From positions 1 to 49,242 of the forward strand of contig CABRZP010000014.1 in the NCBI GenBank assembly GCA_902475545.1: a stretch of DNA of 49,242 nt. The letters run 5' to 3'. A program made the position numbers and the translations under genes. The notes below the pieces were generated by a model that was given only the letters and a program-made list of their open reading frames with translations, did not search any database and had not been told where the DNA came from. Shown in pieces: positions 40,366-49,120 of the stretch (the stretch's first letter is position 1; each line of letters starts with the position of its first letter). Origin of the DNA: an uncultured bacterium. Its GTDB lineage: Bacteria > Cyanobacteriota > Vampirovibrionia > Gastranaerophilales > Gastranaerophilaceae.

Positions 40366-42228
40366 ATGGAAAAAACAGCATTAAATATGGATATAAGACA
40401 AGAGCAATTAAAGGCTCAGGAAGAAATAAAAAAACAAGGACTCAGAGTTCTTGTATGTGCAGGAACAGGCTGTGTTGCAAATGGCTCATTAGATATTATT
40501 GAAAAATTTAAAGAACTCGGTGCTGATGTTTCTGTATTATCAGATTATGACAAAATGACTATTGTTCCAACAGGATGTCATGGTTTTTGTGAACAAGGCG
40601 TTTTGGTTATAATACCTGACAAAGATGTTACTTATGTAAAAGTTCATCTTGAAGATGTTGAAGAAATTTACGAAAGTCACATAAAAAACAACAAACCTGT
40701 TGAAAGACTTTTGTATACTGATCCAAAAACTCATGAAAAAATTCACAGAAGCGAAGATATCAATTTTTATGCTAAACAGACAAGAACAGCTTTAGCAAAT
40801 TGCGGACACATAAATGCTGAATGCTTAGATGAAGCAATTGCAGTTCGCGGCTATGAAGCCTTAGCAAAAGTTTTGGAAGAAAATAATCCTGATGCGGTTG
40901 TTGATGAAATTGAAAAATCAGGACTTCGCGGAAGAGGAGGCGGCGGATTTCCAACCGGTAGAAAATGGAGATTTACAGCAGCAAACAGAGGCGGAAAATC
41001 TTATGTCGTTTGTAACGGTGACGAAGGTGATCCGGGTGCATTTATGGATAGATCCGTTATGGAAGGGGACCCGCATAAATTATTAGAAGGTATTGCTATT
41101 GCTGCATTTGCTATTGGAGCTGATGAAGCTTACATTTATGTTCGTGCAGAATATCCGCTTGCAATTAAACGTTTGAGAAAAGCTATTGCAGATGCTGAAG
41201 AAAGACATTTGCTGGGTAAAAATATTATGGGTTCGGATTTTAATCTTGATATTCATATTAAAGAAGGTGCCGGAGCATTTGTTTGCGGTGAAGAAACAGC
41301 CCTAATCGCATCTATTGAAGGAGAACGCGGTATGCCAAGACCTAAACCTCCATTCCCTGCGAATAAAGGTTTATTTGGCAGACCAACTTTAATCAATAAC
41401 GTTGAAACTCTTGCCAATGTCCCTGTAATTATATTAAAAGGTGCTGATTGGTTCAGCTCTATGGGAACAGAAACTTCAAAAGGTACAAAAACTTTTGCTT
41501 TGACAGGTGAAGTTAATAATACAGGTCTTATTGAAGTTCCTATGGGTACAACATTAAGAGAAATTATTTTTGATATCGGCGGCGGAGTTCGTAACGGTAA
41601 GAAATTTAAAGCCGTACAAATCGGTGGTCCGTCAGGCGGATGTTTAACGGAAGAACATCTTGATATCCCTATGGATTATGATAACTTAATCAAAGCCGGT
41701 GCTATGGTAGGTTCAGGCGGACTCGTTGTTATGGCTGAAGATACTTGTATTGTTGAAGTTGCAAGGTTCTTTATGAACTTCACACAGCACGAAAGCTGCG
41801 GAAAATGTGTTCCTTGTCGTGAAGGTACCAAAAATATGCTTAAGATTTTAGAAAAAATCGTAGCAGGTAAAGGTGAAATGAAAGACCTCGAATTACTGGA
41901 AGAACTTGCTCAAACTGTTAAAGACGGTTCTTTATGCGGTTTAGGAAAAACTGCACCAAATCCTGTTCTTTCAACATTAAAATACTTTAGAGATGAATAC
42001 ATTGCACATATTAAGGATAAAAAATGTCCTGCAGGTGTTTGTACGGCAATGAAAAAGATTGTTATTGAAGAATCTCTTTGTAAAGGTTGTACAAAATGTG
42101 CAAGAACATGTCCTGTTGGAGCAATTTCAGGAACTGTTAAACAACCTCACCACATTGATCAGTCTAAATGTATCAAATGCGAAGCTTGTTTAACAAATTG
42201 TCCATTCAAAGCAATAGTATTAGAGTAA
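40366..42228 (+). CDS. hydB: NuoF-like flavoprotein subunit of a trimeric [FeFe] hydrogenase
   Basis: 620 residues. An N-terminal thioredoxin-like [2Fe-2S] domain (CAGTGC and PTGCHGFC), then the NuoF core: NADH/FMN loops GLRGRGGGGFPTGRKW (about 187-202), CNGDEGDPGAF, GAGAFVCGEETALIASIEGE, then an SLBB domain and the [4Fe-4S] ligands ESCGKCVPCREGT (about 477) with a later Cys. Two ferredoxin clusters end the protein (CKGCTKCARTCPVGA and CIKCEACLTNCPF). This is the NAD(H)-binding subunit and, in characterised relatives, the site of flavin-based electron bifurcation. AAAGGAGG precedes the ATG. Confidence 0.95.
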   Translation: MEKTALNMDIRQEQLKAQEEIKKQGLRVLVCAGTGCVANGSLDIIEKFKELGADVSVLSDYDKMTIVPTGCHGFCEQGVLVIIPDKDVTYVKVHLEDVEEIYESHIKNNKPVERLLYTDPKTHEKIHRSEDINFYAKQTRTALANCGHINAECLDEAIAVRGYEALAKVLEENNPDAVVDEIEKSGLRGRGGGGFPTGRKWRFTAANRGGKSYVVCNGDEGDPGAFMDRSVMEGDPHKLLEGIAIAAFAIGADEAYIYVRAEYPLAIKRLRKAIADAEERHLLGKNIMGSDFNLDIHIKEGAGAFVCGEETALIASIEGERGMPRPKPPFPANKGLFGRPTLINNVETLANVPVIILKGADWFSSMGTETSKGTKTFALTGEVNNTGLIEVPMGTTLREIIFDIGGGVRNGKKFKAVQIGGPSGGCLTEEHLDIPMDYDNLIKAGAMVGSGGLVVMAEDTCIVEVARFFMNFTQHESCGKCVPCREGTKNMLKILEKIVAGKGEMKDLELLEELAQTVKDGSLCGLGKTAPNPVLSTLKYFRDEYIAHIKDKKCPAGVCTAMKKIVIEESLCKGCTKCARTCPVGAISGTVKQPHHIDQSKCIKCEACLTNCPFKAIVLE

Positions 42229-42237
42229 GAAACTTAA

Positions 42238-42297
42238 GTCATGCTGAACATGTTTCAGCATCCGGTATAAAAAATTCTGAAATAAATTCAGAATAAC
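42238..42297. repeat. REP-like inverted pair between hydB and hydA
   Basis: Two imperfect palindromes in opposite orientation. Unit A (42238-42263, plus) begins GTCATGCTGAAC and forms ATGCTGAA/TTCAGCAT. Unit B (42272-42297, minus) begins GTTATTCTGAAT and forms TTCTGAA/TTCAGAA. The units match at 18 of 26 positions when aligned and are 8 nt apart, as in a REP/BIME-type element. Confidence 0.6.
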
Positions 42298-42318
42298 AAA
42301 AGATAAAGGAACAAAAAA

Positions 42319-44070
42319 ATGACAGATAAAAAAGTATTATTTATAGACGGAAAAGAGGTTGAGTTCACTGATGAACCTAACTTACTTGAAGTTATCAGAA
42401 AAGCAGGTATGAATGTACCAACATTTTGTTATCGTCCGGATTTAACATCTTTTGGAGCTTGCAGAATGTGTGTTGTAGAAGTTGAAGGCCGAGGAATTCA
42501 ATCTTCTTGTACAATGCCTCCTGAAAATGGTTTAAAAATTCACTTAAACACAGAAAAAACAAGAAGAATAAGAAAAACTGTTTTAGAACTTCTTCTTGCA
42601 AACCACGATAAAAAATGTTTAACCTGCGACAGAAGCGGAAATTGCGAACTTCAAAAATACGCTGAAGAATACGGTATCAAAGATATCAGATTCCCAGATA
42701 AAGACTTAGAAGACTACTTACCGGTTGATGACAGCAGCCCATCTTTGGTTAGAGATCCTAATAAATGTATTCTTTGCGGAGCTTGCGTAAGAGCTTGTAC
42801 AGAATTCCAAGGTCATTCTGTTTTAGGGTTTGCTAACCGTGGATCTAAAACCGTTGTTCAGCCAATGAGCGGAAGACCTTTAGGACAAGTTGATTGTGTA
42901 AATTGCGGTCAATGTGCTGCAGTTTGTCCAACAGGAGCTTTGACAATTAAAGATGAAACGGATAAGGTTTGGAATGAAATTACAAATCCTAATAAAACAG
43001 TTGTTGTTCAAATGGCTCCGGCAACTCGTGTTGCTTTAGGCGAAATGTTCGGACTTCCTGCCGGAGAAAATACAATTGGGTTAATGAATGCAGCATTGAG
43101 AAAAATTGGTTTTAATCTTGTATTTGATACTAATTTCTCAGCAGATTTAACTATTATGGAAGAAGCTACAGAATTTTTGGAAAGACTTAAATCAGGTAAA
43201 GATTTACCTTTATTTACTTCTTGCTGTCCGGCATGGATTAAATATTTGGAAACAGCTCATCCTGAGATGCTTCATCACCTATCAAGCTGTAAGTCTCCAA
43301 TGGGTATGTTGTCCCCTGTTTTGGTTGATCTGGTTCCTAAAAACTATAATATTGAAAGAGAAAATCTTGTTGTCGTTGCGGTAATGCCTTGTACTGCTAA
43401 AAAATACGAATGTAAACGCCCTGAAATGTACAGAAACGGCAGACCTGATACTGATTATGTAATTACAACACAAGAATTAGGTAAAATGATTAAATCAGCT
43501 GGTATTGATTTTAAATCATTAACACCGGAAGAAAATGATTCTCCATTTGGAGAATACACAGGTGCAGGAACTATTTTTGGAGCTTCCGGCGGTGTTGCTG
43601 AAGCTGCTGTTCGTACAGCCTACGAATTTGCAACAGGAGAGCAATTGAAAGATGTTGATATTAAACAAATGAGAGGAACAACAAACCGCTCAAGAAGTAT
43701 TGAACTTGATGTTAAAGGTACAAAACTTGTTGTTCGTGTTGTTTCAACTCTTGTAGAAGCCGAAAAAGCTATTCAGGAAATCAAAAACGGCACAGCAAAC
43801 TTCCAAATGCTTGAAGTTATGGCTTGTCCGGGCGGATGTATCAACGGCGGCGGACAACCAAGAAGCTGTGATGATTCCAAAATTAAACAAATAAGAGCAG
43901 AAGGTTTATACAAAGAAGATTCTGAACTTCCTGTAAGAAAATCCCACATGAATCCTTCTATTCAAAAACTTTACCAAGAATATTTGGAACACCCAAATTC
44001 GCATAAAGCACACGAAATTCTGCATACTGTATACAGTGATAAATTTGCAGGCTCTTATAAAGATATCTAA
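42319..44070 (+). CDS. hydA: [FeFe] hydrogenase catalytic subunit HydA
   Basis: 583 residues. Order: plant-type [2Fe-2S] (FCYRPDLTSFGACRMC, about 37-52), His-Cys [4Fe-4S] (HDKKCLTCDRSGNC, about 95-108), two ferredoxin clusters (CILCGACVRACTE about 151 and CVNCGQCAAVCPT about 194), then the H-cluster domain with all three signatures: TSCCPAW (about 300), MPCTAKKYE (about 355) and EVMACPGGCINGGGQP (about 500). A short C-terminal HydB-small-subunit-like tail (SIQKLYQEYLEHP) follows. It should make or use H2 with NADH and ferredoxin as partners. Maturases HydE, HydF, HydG are not in the window. Confidence 0.97.
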   Translation: MTDKKVLFIDGKEVEFTDEPNLLEVIRKAGMNVPTFCYRPDLTSFGACRMCVVEVEGRGIQSSCTMPPENGLKIHLNTEKTRRIRKTVLELLLANHDKKCLTCDRSGNCELQKYAEEYGIKDIRFPDKDLEDYLPVDDSSPSLVRDPNKCILCGACVRACTEFQGHSVLGFANRGSKTVVQPMSGRPLGQVDCVNCGQCAAVCPTGALTIKDETDKVWNEITNPNKTVVVQMAPATRVALGEMFGLPAGENTIGLMNAALRKIGFNLVFDTNFSADLTIMEEATEFLERLKSGKDLPLFTSCCPAWIKYLETAHPEMLHHLSSCKSPMGMLSPVLVDLVPKNYNIERENLVVVAVMPCTAKKYECKRPEMYRNGRPDTDYVITTQELGKMIKSAGIDFKSLTPEENDSPFGEYTGAGTIFGASGGVAEAAVRTAYEFATGEQLKDVDIKQMRGTTNRSRSIELDVKGTKLVVRVVSTLVEAEKAIQEIKNGTANFQMLEVMACPGGCINGGGQPRSCDDSKIKQIRAEGLYKEDSELPVRKSHMNPSIQKLYQEYLEHPNSHKAHEILHTVYSDKFAGSYKDI

Positions 44071-44072
44071 CC

Positions 44073-44107
44073 AAAAGAACCCTCTCAATCGAGAGGGTTC
44101 TTTTTTT
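44073..44107. terminator. Bidirectional rho-independent terminator
   Basis: A 14-bp stem, AAAAGAACCCTCTC with GAGAGGGTTCTTTT, loop AATC, followed by more T. It sits between hydA and the convergent OmpH-like gene. Confidence 0.92.
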
Positions 44108-44120
44108 AATAAAATTAAAA

Positions 44121-44576
44121 TTACTTAACTACTTTAATAATTTCTGCAGTGATATCTTTTCCACCGTAAAGAACAATACCTCTACTCAATACAACATCAT
44201 AACCGTCAGCTTGAGCTTTGGCTGAAATTTGTTGTGAAATTGAAGTATCAAGTTCTTTCAATTTAGCAGCATAATCTTGTTCCATTTTTTCTTTTTTAGC
44301 TAATAATTCTTTGTTATATTTTTCTTCAGCTGCTTTTTTCTTGTTAGCATCTGTTATAGAAGAAACATCTTTTCTTGCTTTTTCAATAAATTTAACAATT
44401 TCTTCTGCTTTAGCTTGTTGTTCTTTCTTAAGAGCTTGAACTTTTGCTGATGCATTTACAACTTGAGGAACATCAACAATAGCTACAGAAAAACCTTCTG
44501 CCATAGCGGAAGAGCCGAATGATAATCCTAAAAGCACTGCGAATGCTGCAGTTAACATACCAAAATTTTTTCTCAT
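44121..44576 (-). CDS. OmpH/Skp-family periplasmic chaperone
   Basis: 151 residues with a signal peptide (GMLTAAFAVLLGLSFGSSAM, cleaved near residue 27). The mature protein is mostly a long, Lys/Glu/Ala-rich coiled coil (KVQALKKEQQAKAEEIVKFI) flanked by short strands (VAIVDVPQVVNAS, YDVVLSRGIVLYGGKDITAEI), the jellyfish layout of Skp, which holds unfolded outer-membrane proteins. It diverges from the Omp85-type gene 271 nt away, a fitting neighbour. AAGGAGA precedes the ATG. Confidence 0.9.
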   Translation of the reverse strand: MRKNFGMLTAAFAVLLGLSFGSSAMAEGFSVAIVDVPQVVNASAKVQALKKEQQAKAEEIVKFIEKARKDVSSITDANKKKAAEEKYNKELLAKKEKMEQDYAAKLKELDTSISQQISAKAQADGYDVVLSRGIVLYGGKDITAEIIKVVK

Positions 44577-44847
44577 AATATATCTCCTTTTGACAATGAT
44601 TATAATAGCACAAATTTATATTTTGTGCATAGTAATCCATTTGGTTTATTTTTTCTGTAACATCTTTACACGGTTATCAAAATTCTGTATAATATTGTAG
44701 TGTAAAATAATATACTTTTTGTAAAAACTTTGTAACAAAATATGTAAAAAGGTTTTTATTTTAACACCATCGTTGGACAATAATCTTAGATATAAAAATA
44801 GATATACGTATAGATATACAAATAATTAATAGAAGGTGAATAAGACA

Positions 44848-46890
44848 ATGAAAAAGACAAACAAAAGTAATCGATTACTAAGTATGGTGTTGGCCACATC
44901 AGCAATTTGTGCTTTATCTACTTCTGCATTTATCTCTCCGGCAATAGCTGCCCCTGAGGGAGGTGCCCCATCAGGACTTATACCTGGAGGTGCCGGATTA
45001 TACTCCAGAGGAGTCCAAATTATGCACGAAGTCGGCGGTGCAACTATTCACGATACAGATATGATGAGATATGATAAGAATCAACGTCGCGGAGAAAGTG
45101 ATTATTATCAATATGAACAAAAAAGATATGGTACAGGCGGTTCACCTGTAAAAAATTATGCAGCACCTAACAGTATGCCTGACTATTTAAAAGCTACTGT
45201 TGATGAAATTGGCTCTAAGGGTGTTTATGTTAACTCAATTGAAGTTTCTCCTTCTGAAATTTTAACAAGAGAAGATATTAATAACGTAATTGGTCAATAT
45301 GTTGGACGTAACGTATTTATGTCTGATATTCAAAACGCAATCAATGCATTGAATAATTTATATGCAGAACGCGGATATGTTACAGCTAGAGCATATTTAC
45401 CTGAACAAACCGTTTCTAACGGTAATATCAGAATTGAACTTATTGAAAGTAAAATCGGTAATGTTTCAGTTGTAAATAACAAATACACAACTGACGGATA
45501 CATTCTAAAACGTATGCCTGAAAAATCAGGTGAATTATTTGATATCGTAAGCTTGGAACAAGACGTTTTGGACTTTAACAGATATCACGAAGGTGTAAAC
45601 CTTGCAGCAAATTTAAAAGCTGGTGAACAACCTGGTACAACTGATATTGAACTTGTTGCACAAGAAACCTTCCCATTCCACTTAATCGGTATGATGGATA
45701 ACGCAGGTCGTAGAAGTACAGGTCAATTAAGAGGCGGTCCTGCTATCGTTGCAGATAGTTTATTTCACCATAGAGACCAAATGTCTTTAGGTACATACTT
45801 CTCTAAAGGTGCAATCAGCCCATTCTTTGATTATAGTGTACCGGTTAACAAAAAAGACGGTAGAGTAGGGTTCTCATACTCTTCAACATTTGCTAAAATC
45901 AAAAATGGTCCATATAACTGGATGGGATTAAAAAGTAATTCATATATCTACAGTTTATACTATGATCAACCACTTGTAAGAAACAGAGGCTTTGAATTAA
46001 AATCATACGCATCCTTAAATTACAAACGTTCAAGAAGTTGGTCAAACTTAGGTAATATTTTATCAGATATTGCCGGAGTAAGTATTGACGACCCTATTAA
46101 AAATACTGATCAGGTAACTAGTATTGATGTAGGTTTGAATATGAGAAAAGATACTAAACGCGGTATCTGGTATGCAAACCAAATGGCAGCTATGGCATTC
46201 CCTATTTTTGATAGTGAATCAAGCTACTTTAAAATGAGTGGTGGTGTGTTAAGACTTCACGACTTCTCTCACGGTGTAATCGGCCAATTAAGAGGTAGTT
46301 ACCAAGTTATTCCTAATAGCAAACACATTCCATATCTTGATCAATTCCAATCAGGTGGTTTAGCGACTGTTAGAGGTTATTCTGAAGGTGTTATGCTTGG
46401 TAAGAGCGGATACTTCTTCAGCGGAGAATTAATGTTCCCATTATTACCTAGAACAATTGCCGGCAAAGATGGAGAAAGACACAGCTTCGTTGGTCAATAC
46501 TTAAAAGGTGCATTATTTGCAGATACCGCAGGAATCTTCCCTTATGTTGGTGAAGATATCTATGGTGGAAGTTACTTCTTAGCTTCTGTCGGTATGGGTG
46601 TCAGAGTACAACTTCCTGGAGACTTAAGTGCTCGTTTATATTGGGGCTATCCTCTAATTAACAATGCTTACGAACAACACAGACACATGGGTCGTTTCCA
46701 CTTTGAATTGACTCTGGAACCTGATTTTGATTCATTGTTAAGCAAACGTTCAACTAAAGCTCAACCAATTCAACCTGCACCACAACCTCAACCGCAGCAA
46801 CCTGCTCCAATTGAGCCTGCAGGTCCAAACAACTATGATGATATCAGACACTATGACTACTTGTTAGATGGTTCTGCAACTTCATTATAA
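44848..46890 (+). CDS. TpsB/ShlB-type outer-membrane transporter with Pro-rich C-terminal tail
   Basis: 680 residues: signal peptide (LSMVLATSAICALSTSAFIS), an Arg/Tyr/Gly-rich spacer, two POTRA-like domains (about 120-275, NALNNLYAERGYVTARAYLP and NIRIELIESKIGNVSVVNN), then a 16-strand-type barrel (about 290-610) with the lid-loop motif GGLATVRGYSEG. It resembles the ShlB/FhaC family, which exports a partner TpsA protein. No TpsA gene lies in the window. Oddly, the barrel's final strand (HFELTLEPDF) is not the C-terminus: about 50 residues follow, including a Pro/Gln-rich run (PAPQPQPQQPAPIEPAG). ATG chosen at 44848 because AGAAGG lies about 10 nt upstream. Confidence 0.85.
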   Translation: MKKTNKSNRLLSMVLATSAICALSTSAFISPAIAAPEGGAPSGLIPGGAGLYSRGVQIMHEVGGATIHDTDMMRYDKNQRRGESDYYQYEQKRYGTGGSPVKNYAAPNSMPDYLKATVDEIGSKGVYVNSIEVSPSEILTREDINNVIGQYVGRNVFMSDIQNAINALNNLYAERGYVTARAYLPEQTVSNGNIRIELIESKIGNVSVVNNKYTTDGYILKRMPEKSGELFDIVSLEQDVLDFNRYHEGVNLAANLKAGEQPGTTDIELVAQETFPFHLIGMMDNAGRRSTGQLRGGPAIVADSLFHHRDQMSLGTYFSKGAISPFFDYSVPVNKKDGRVGFSYSSTFAKIKNGPYNWMGLKSNSYIYSLYYDQPLVRNRGFELKSYASLNYKRSRSWSNLGNILSDIAGVSIDDPIKNTDQVTSIDVGLNMRKDTKRGIWYANQMAAMAFPIFDSESSYFKMSGGVLRLHDFSHGVIGQLRGSYQVIPNSKHIPYLDQFQSGGLATVRGYSEGVMLGKSGYFFSGELMFPLLPRTIAGKDGERHSFVGQYLKGALFADTAGIFPYVGEDIYGGSYFLASVGMGVRVQLPGDLSARLYWGYPLINNAYEQHRHMGRFHFELTLEPDFDSLLSKRSTKAQPIQPAPQPQPQQPAPIEPAGPNNYDDIRHYDYLLDGSATSL

Positions 46891-46917
46891 TTTGTTTAAT
46901 ATTTTTGATATATAATA

Positions 46918-46943
46918 AAAGCGATGACTTTTGTCATCGCTTT
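46918..46943 (+). terminator. Rho-independent terminator after the TpsB-like gene
   Basis: AAAGCGATGAC (46918-46928), loop TTTT, GTCATCGCTTT (46933-46943): a perfect 11-bp stem. It lies between the TpsB stop and bioD, separating the two units. Confidence 0.85.
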
Positions 46944-46963
46944 GTTATTGAGAGGTATGGGAT

Positions 46964-47665
46964 ATGACTTGTAAATCAATATTTATAACAGCTACCGGTA
47001 CAGATATCGGTAAAACTTATGTTTCAGGACTACTTGTAAAAAAAATGAAAGATTTCGGACTTAACTGCAGTTACTACAAACCTGCACTAAGTGGAGCCAT
47101 AAAACTCACAGACGGAACACTTTTACCAGGAGATTGCGATTTTGTAGTAAAAACTGCAGGATTAAATGAACAACCGCAAGAATGTGTTACTTACTGCTTT
47201 GAAGAAGCTGTATCACCACATCTTGCTGCCGAACGAAAAGGAATAAATATTGACATCAACACAATTAAATCAGATTTTCAAAAAAAATCACAATTATATG
47301 ATTATATGATTGTCGAAGGAGCCGGAGGAATTACCTGTCCGTTTAACATGTCTGACAAACAAATTTTGCTTCCAGATGTAATTAAAGCTTTAGGTTTAAA
47401 CATTGTTATAGTTGCAGACGGGGGGCTTGGCACAATAAATTCGGTTCTGCTTACGGTTGATTATGCTAAAACTCAAGGACTTAATATTTTAGGAATTATT
47501 TTAAACAACTATGACCAAAATGATTTTATGCACATTGACAATAAAAAACAAGTGGAAAAACTAACAGGAATAAATGTAATAGCAACTATTGCTAAAGATG
47601 ATACAGACTTAAATATAACAAAAGAAGATTTAGTAGGATTATTTATCCCGAAAGAAGGTATTTAA
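46964..47665 (+). CDS. bioD: Dethiobiotin synthetase
   Basis: ATP-dependent carboxylase that closes the ureido ring of dethiobiotin from 7,8-diaminopelargonate and CO2. 233 residues, dimeric family. P-loop FITATGTDIGKTYVSGLLVK (about 5-24), the YKPALSG segment (about 38-44), EEAVSPHLAAE (about 83-93) and the EGAGGI motif (about 115-120) are intact. Preceded by GAGAGG. Overlaps bioA by 1 nt. bioB and bioF are not in the window; no BirA operator is evident. Confidence 0.95.
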   Translation: MTCKSIFITATGTDIGKTYVSGLLVKKMKDFGLNCSYYKPALSGAIKLTDGTLLPGDCDFVVKTAGLNEQPQECVTYCFEEAVSPHLAAERKGINIDINTIKSDFQKKSQLYDYMIVEGAGGITCPFNMSDKQILLPDVIKALGLNIVIVADGGLGTINSVLLTVDYAKTQGLNILGIILNNYDQNDFMHIDNKKQVEKLTGINVIATIAKDDTDLNITKEDLVGLFIPKEGI

Positions 47666-49014
47666 TGGATTGGCAAGAAGAAGATTTAAAATATATATGG
47701 CACCCATGTTCACAAATGAAAGATTATGAAACACTTCCACCTATCGTAGTTGATCATGCACAAGGTATAAACTTGTATGATATTAACGGAAATTGTTATA
47801 AAGATGTAATAAGTTCATGGTGGTGCAACTTACTTGGACATTGCAATCCGCGTATTAACAATGCAATGAAAAAGCAGTTAGATACATTAGAACACGTTAT
47901 TTTCGCAAATTTTACACATAAAACAGCAATTACGCTCTGTCAAAAATTGATGAAAGTATTACCGAAAGGATTATGTAAATTCAACTTTGCAGATAACGGT
48001 TCCGCATCTATTGAAATGGCAATGAAAATGAGTTTTCAGTACCATCAACAAACAGGAAACACAAAGAAAAAACGATTTATGGCATTATCTGATGCCTACC
48101 ACGGCGAAACAATAGGAGCATTATCGGTAGGTGCATGTGATTTATATTCAGAAATTTACAAACCAATTTTAATGGACGTTGTAAGGGTTCAAGGTCCTGA
48201 CTGCTTCCGCTGTCCATACGGTAAATGCCGCGACAATTGTAATTGTGAATGTTTTGAACACGCAGAAAAAACATTTGAACAATATGGAGACGAAACTTGT
48301 GCAATGCTTGTAGAACCACTTCTACAAGGGTCTGCAGGAATGAAAATATATCCGCCTCTATATTTAAAAAAATTACGAGCCTTATGCAACAAATATAAAG
48401 TACACCTGATTGCGGATGAAATAGCAACAGGTTACGGACGTACAGGAAAGATGTTTGCGTTTGACCATGCTGAAGTATCACCGGATATTATGTGCCTGTC
48501 AAAAGGTTTAACAGGCGGTTATATGCCAATGTCTATTTGTGTTACAACACAGGAAATTTATGATGCTTTCTATGATGACTACGGAAAAGGAAAAGCATTT
48601 ATGCATAGCCACACCTATGCAGGGAATCCGCTTGCCTGCTCTGCTGCAATTGAAGTATTAAATATACTTGAAGATGAAAAAATTATTGAAAATGCAGTGG
48701 AAAATGCAAAGTACTTTAATAAAATAATCAATGATAAATTTGCAACTCTGCCTTATGTTGGAGAAATTCGTCATATTGGACTTGTTAATGCAATAGAAAT
48801 TGTTAAAAACAAAGACACAAAAGAACCTTATCCTTCAAAATTACGTTTAGGCTACCAAATTTATAAAAAGGCATTAAAAAAAGGAGTTCTGCTTAGACCA
48901 CTGGGAGACGTAATATATTTTAACCCTCCATTAATTATACAACCTGAGGATATGGATTTTGTAACTGATATTGCCAAAGAATGCATGAGAGAAGTTATGG
49001 AAAATATAATATAA
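47665..49014 (+). CDS. bioA: Adenosylmethionine-8-amino-7-oxononanoate aminotransferase
   Basis: PLP-dependent class III aminotransferase that makes 7,8-diaminopelargonate from KAPA with SAM as amino donor. 449 residues. N-terminal YIWHPCSQMKDYE (about 10-22), SSWWCNLLGHCNPRIN (about 50-65), NGSAS-type loop DNGSASIEMAMKMS, DAYHGETIGALSVG, ADEIATGYGRTGKMFAF (about 250-266) and the Schiff-base Lys in CLSKGLTGGYMP (about 278). A Cys-rich insert, CFRCPYGKCRDNCNCECF (about 180-197, 7 Cys), exceeds what I recall in relatives. Translation is coupled to bioD through TAATG. Confidence 0.96.
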   Translation: MDWQEEDLKYIWHPCSQMKDYETLPPIVVDHAQGINLYDINGNCYKDVISSWWCNLLGHCNPRINNAMKKQLDTLEHVIFANFTHKTAITLCQKLMKVLPKGLCKFNFADNGSASIEMAMKMSFQYHQQTGNTKKKRFMALSDAYHGETIGALSVGACDLYSEIYKPILMDVVRVQGPDCFRCPYGKCRDNCNCECFEHAEKTFEQYGDETCAMLVEPLLQGSAGMKIYPPLYLKKLRALCNKYKVHLIADEIATGYGRTGKMFAFDHAEVSPDIMCLSKGLTGGYMPMSICVTTQEIYDAFYDDYGKGKAFMHSHTYAGNPLACSAAIEVLNILEDEKIIENAVENAKYFNKIINDKFATLPYVGEIRHIGLVNAIEIVKNKDTKEPYPSKLRLGYQIYKKALKKGVLLRPLGDVIYFNPPLIIQPEDMDFVTDIAKECMREVMENII

Positions 49015-49038
49015 CATATATTATGAAAGAAGCCTAAT

Positions 49039-49087
49039 TCTTCATTTCTTTCTCTTTTATTGCGAGTAAAAGAGAAAGAAATGAAGA
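49039..49087. repeat. Perfect 21-bp inverted repeat downstream of bioA
   Basis: 49039-49059 pairs with 49067-49087 over 21 bp around a 7-nt loop. The stem is a purine-rich/pyrimidine-rich run (core TTTCTTTCTCTTTT). No U-tract follows on the plus strand, so a simple terminator is not clear; it may be part of the repeat element to its right. Confidence 0.75.
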
Positions 49088-49120
49088 CAAAGAAAGAGAA
49101 AAACGCTGATTGAATAAAAC

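Noticed and set aside
44790..44830. Three near-repeats of ATAGATATA before the TpsB-like gene
   Set aside because: Short, imperfect and of very low complexity in AT-rich DNA; no clear promoter or operator meaning.
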